Assembly (NCBI RefSeq): GCF_037975245.1
Contig: NC_092568.1
Location: forward strand, 13,231,501-13,295,500
Length of the DNA: 64,000 bases
Origin: Apostichopus japonicus
Taxonomy: Eukaryota; Echinodermata; Holothuroidea; Aspidochirotida; Stichopodidae
Direction: 5' to 3'
Every line of letters begins with the position of its first letter. Position 1 is the first letter of the stretch. Below are positions 60,280 to 64,000 of the stretch, piece after piece. The notes below the pieces were generated by a model. That model did not search any database. It saw only the letters and a list, made by a program, of their open reading frames with translations, and was not told the origin of the DNA. Both the position numbers and the translations under genes were made by a program.

Positions 60280-62260
60280 AGACTTCATCCCCGCATATCG
60301 ACACTGAAACCAAAGTTGGTATACTTATTTACTTCAGTAATTGTACATAAATTTTGGGGAAAAAGACGAAGAAATAACTAATAAAATTATCTTTTGTTTC
60401 TTAGCAAATATTGTGATATCCAGAGATTTATATAGGTCTAATATCATATCTCAGATATTTTATTCCGTGAAAATTTGAAATACCTATTTGTGTTTTCAAA
60501 GAGTCATGATTGTAGACTATACTAGACATTTTGGCTATAAGTGGGTGAATTTCGCCGACTGAGAGGGTTCGTGTATGGGACAGACAGGAATACTACCTGT
60601 TACACTGAAGTTCATTAGTTTTATATATGTAGGACCAGGATAACTACTACAAAGAGTCCACAGTATTTCAAAACAGCCGCCAGTCCTGTGAAGTATATAA
60701 ATAACAAGTACAGGCACTGGGAATAGACTGGTGACCGTGTAAATGCCTACCAATTGTTGTACGTGCTGTTTGTAAGCACGATATACGTGACAATTGCTGA
60801 TACGACGCAGAACAGTGGAGAGTAACATTCATGTTTGTAGAAACCGAACGTAAAGGTCATAAGGTGGCTCATAGGTCGAGCGTTCGAAGACTGAAGTGGC
60901 TTGTTACCATGGTAATGTTGCGATATCCGTTTATGTCTGGGAACATTCGTCTGCAGACTGTGAGTTAACTAAACATAATGTACACAATCATGTATAGATA
61001 TGACAAACAATATACATATATGACGCTGCGAAGTTAATCATAATCTAGTCTCTCATTGTAGTGATGTTTTAAATTGATCACGTGTTATCATGAACTGAAC
61101 ACGTTCCTGTGATATGTAACTGTATTGTCGATCTAATGAACACCATACCCATTATATGATAAGGTTACGGGCTTCGTTATCAATAAATGAACCAGACGGT
61201 TTCAAGTTCAAAACACCTCATATGTTTTGGGGAATACCAATTTGTTTGTGCATCAATTGCTGTAAGGACATAGTTCTGTTAAATAATTTTCCATCCATAG
61301 AATGTGGAATGTCTAACAAATTCGGAAAAACACTATTACGCAGATCATATAGCACAGCTAAATTAGGACTTAACAAAAACTTATTAATTTTTTCTCCATT
61401 TTATATGATGTAGGTATACCCACGTATACATTAGGTAACGTAAATCGGGTACATATTCAGTCTCTAAATTTCTAACCTATGAAGCTATATAACAAGGGGT
61501 ACAATATGTTTAAGCTATTGACAAACAATTCAATCAAAGGTTAAAATATCCGTTAGTTCGCTGAAATTGTGAATATAGTTTCTAATACACCATGACTAGG
61601 TTCACATAAATGTGATTGCGTATTATATTTCAAGGTTTAGATATATACGCGGTGGTATCCATTAGACGGGGAACTTTCCCGTGGTGTCCTGACAGGCGTG
61701 AACTAGTCACGTCCAATCGTCACGTAGGTCCAGCCTACGTGGAGTATCCGATAGGCTTATAGTTGTGGGTTCTGTGAGTACACATATATAGTTAGATATT
61801 TGTTTACACAGATCTTATATTCATGGAATCAGTTTGCAAAAAGTAACTATCGAGCTCATTCCAGATATGAATGGTCTATCACTGTGATTCGTATTTGACA
61901 AAATGCTTTCTATAAGTTTCTTATTAATTTAGTGATAGAATTTCCAGAATTTTAAGGCAAATATGCATTGCAACATTCACAAATTGCTCATATTGATAAT
62001 TATTATGCATGGTAGGTTAATCTGTAGGAAGGATATACCTACAAACTATTACATACAAAATCACTATGTGACACATAAATGTGTCCATGCTAAGAAACCA
62101 TTAAGTACTTCATTGTTTTAGTACATAGAGTTAAGATAACGCCACCAGTTAATACAAACATACTTTGAACCGATGTTATCTATCTATGAGAAAACACGAT
62201 TGGATAATAGCAGCAATAATGGGTAAATTCGGTTTATTTTAATGATTTAACCATATCATA
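60280..62260. other. Intergenic region downstream of promoter candidate
   Basis: No downstream exon was found for the signal-peptide-like ORF. The interval holds a perfect 8-bp hairpin with nearby CCAAT and GTCACGT words (61705-61741) and otherwise AT-rich DNA. The 97-codon minus frame at 60535-60828 shows no motif. Confidence 0.45.
61721..61741. other. Perfect inverted repeat (8-bp arms, 5-base loop)
   Basis: CACGTAGG - TCCAG - CCTACGTG. The left arm overlaps the second of two GTCACGT words that flank a CCAAT (about 61706-61726). It could be a dimeric binding site or a hairpin; nothing else supports a role. Confidence 0.6.
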
Positions 62261-63180
62261 CAGGGCCGGACTGAGTTAGTTCGGGGCCTGTAGCATAAGT
62301 TATAAAGGGGACCTAAATAAAAAACATACACATAAATATTAAAACACATCATTTGATTACTTGCATTGTAAAGTAATTAATATTTTGCATTGCTATACAG
62401 CCAAGTTATACGAAAAATATGTTTGACATTTCAATAATAGTATTAATTACAGGTAGGTATCAACGTCAAATGTCAAAAGTAACAAAACTACGATTCAATA
62501 GTTACATTTTCTAGATTTTGCACCAGCAATTTTTTTGGTGCTATTGGCAAAATTTTATTTCACGCATATTTAGTGCTCATTAGAACTAGATTGTTCTAAC
62601 TGCTTTGACCCATTGTGATCCTTAGTTCATTTTGAATCCTTTTAAGTATTGAAAATGAGCGTTCTCCACTGCAGTTGGTAATCATGAGTGACAAATAGAC
62701 GCGCAGGGCACTTTCTACATTTGGAAAACAAGACTCCAATAATTTGTCAGTTATCAAACGGTAAAACTGTAACTCCACAAGATATAGTTTGGCCCCAATA
62801 TGAGAAACAAGATCATTTTTAAACAGTTCAGTAAACTGCACAAGTTCTTCACCAAGACTTTCTTCCAGATCTTGCGGATGATTTTTATATCAAATACCTT
62901 CGTATTTATGCGTCGTATATGTATCGCATAGATAACAAACTTCCATTAATTACTGTGTTAAATAATAACCCCAATTGAAGGTGATAATTGGCTAAAATCG
63001 CTAACCTTAAACACCCAGTCGTTCATAAAAGTTGAAGTCAGTATAGTACTATAGTAATAGAGCAAAAAGTGTAGAGTCATTGAATCGCAATTGATAGCAT
63101 GCAAGCATTAATCGCGGGGCCCTTGAAAATGCTGGGCCCGTAGCATATGCTACTTTTGCTACAAGGTTAATCCGGCACTG
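62261..63180 (-). mobile_element. hAT DNA transposon, internally deleted, with near-perfect 8-bp target duplication
   Basis: The left end starts CAGGGCCGGACTGAG at 62261. The right end, on the minus strand from 63180, starts CAGTGCCGGATTAACC, with 9 of the first 10 bases identical; both ends carry a subterminal GTAGCATA. The flanks are ATATCATA (62253-62260) and ATCTCATA (63181-63188), an 8-bp duplication with one mismatch. At 920 bp the element is far shorter than an autonomous hAT. It keeps only the C-terminal end of a transposase on the minus strand, so it is a deletion derivative. Confidence 0.9.
62540..62885 (-). pseudogene. hAT transposase C-terminal (dimerisation) fragment
   Basis: Reading the minus strand from about 62885: HPQDLEESLGEELVQFTELF, then LLESCFPNVESALRVYLSLM, then ITNCSGERSFSILKRIQNEL and RITMGQSS before a stop at 62596-62598. 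Beyond the stop the family pattern continues for a few residues (NNLVLMS). The 'FPN..-A-L-R-x-Y-L-x-L...TNCxGERSFSxLKxIKNxLRxTMGQ' pattern is the hAT dimerisation region of transposases related to zinc-finger MYM-type proteins. The zinc finger and the catalytic DDE domain are absent. The fragment cannot be active. Confidence 0.9.
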
Positions 63181-64000
63181 ATCTCATATTTGTTTATATT
63201 AATATATTACACTTTTAGCATACAATAAACGTTTACTGGTTTGGTGGGTATTCTGGCGATTAATATAACTACCAACAATTGACATATGTTTTAGCATAGA
63301 GTTATTCATTACATGCTTTGCTCAGTTTAAATGATTTATCATGTAAAACAATTTCCCCGTTCTTGCTCATTTTTTAAAAATATTCTTTGAAATGATTAGA
63401 GTAGCTTTTTAGCACTTGCCCACCAACTGAGGTAAATTTGAAGGAAAACTAACGAAGGCTAATCAAAACAACATCGCATCTATCTAAGCCACCCACCCAT
63501 TTTTTTCCCTCAACTGAACATTAAATAGCGAGTCATTTAATGTCTGTTGCCAGACACATTTCATATTTGTATTACTGAATGGCGTGTAAATTAAAGCAAA
63601 AACTGTTCAATTTGAAATAAAACTTGATGAGTCAAGGCGTAAAACCGCATTGATACGTACTTTAGTTTAGTAGCAAAGTTAGCAAAAGTAAAAGACTGCG
63701 GTTTAAAGAAAACTTTAGAGTGACATGTCTAGTTACCTATCCCGACCACTGTTGGTATTTTCAATGCATTTTACGTAGTTGGAGATAGAAACACGACCCA
63801 AACGCAAGTTTACTTGTCGATCGTTCGACAACCGTCGTGGGAAGTCGGTGATAGACCAATTTAGTTGAAGATTGTTGATTTATGCAGGTTTCATTTTAAT
63901 ATCAAGCAATGGAAGTCTGAAGATAAACAGACAGAATAGTTATCATAATATTTCCATGAAACTAACAGATTGGATATTAATGGCTAAGGTCATCTATACT
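63181..64000. other. Terminal stretch of the window, nothing recognised
   Basis: AT-rich sequence beyond the hAT element. No open frame with a motif, RNA gene or repeat boundary was identified. Confidence 0.4.

Noticed and set aside
60535-60828. 97-codon minus-strand frame near the promoter candidate
   Set aside because: No recognisable motif, ordinary length for chance in this region, and the opposite orientation to the TATA/initiator pair.
62596-62841. Domesticated hAT-derived host gene
   Set aside because: It sits between intact terminal repeats with a target duplication, lacks upstream exons and is a bare C-terminal fragment, so it is transposon remnant.

Overview
The window is AT-rich, intron-rich DNA from an animal nucleus. 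It has widely spaced GT-AG exons, long introns, minisatellites, a decayed non-LTR retrotransposon, hAT DNA transposons and Penelope-like repeats with hammerhead-type motifs. There are no operons, Shine-Dalgarno sites or long prokaryote-style ORFs. The repeat types and the protein suggest a marine invertebrate, possibly an echinoderm, but no sequence comparison could be run, so the taxon is an inference.

The only clear protein-coding gene is the 3' end of a nesprin/SYNE-type gene on the + strand (1745-17740). Six exons join in a single open frame of 1196 codons including the stop. The first four (1745-1872, 4895-5051, 8886-9266, 10402-10620) encode spectrin-repeat helices. The fifth (13122-15497) is a single 792-codon exon of acidic, Ser-rich, probably disordered sequence with an internal 50-codon duplication. 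The last (17414-17740) encodes a KASH domain: one membrane span and a short lumenal tail ending in GPPPV. Proteins of this family sit in the outer nuclear membrane, bind SUN proteins in the perinuclear space and tie the nucleus to the cytoskeleton. The amino-terminal part of the gene lies upstream of base 1. Its introns hold a 292-bp tandem duplication, a short tRNA-like/SINE segment, and a four-unit repeat array carrying nuclear-receptor-like direct repeats.

From 17741 to 64000 I find no convincing intact gene. The first ~5 kb is probably 3' UTR plus intergenic DNA. Then come a 40-bp minisatellite (23407-23608), a large ~23-bp minisatellite with a 135-bp higher-order duplication (24614-25459), a promoter-like cluster of CRE and CACGTG sites with a TATA box (32420-32645), a Penelope-like terminal repeat pair with a hammerhead-type motif (36361-36729) and a second copy of the motif at 44997-45036. 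Further on are a broken CR1/L2-group reverse transcriptase (about 40434-42194), a (TA)n tract, two degenerate repeat arrays (45300-47460), a non-autonomous hAT element with a perfect 8-bp target duplication (55386-56059), a TATA promoter candidate followed by a signal-peptide-like mini-ORF (60031-60279), and a second hAT element that keeps the transposase C-terminus (62261-63180).
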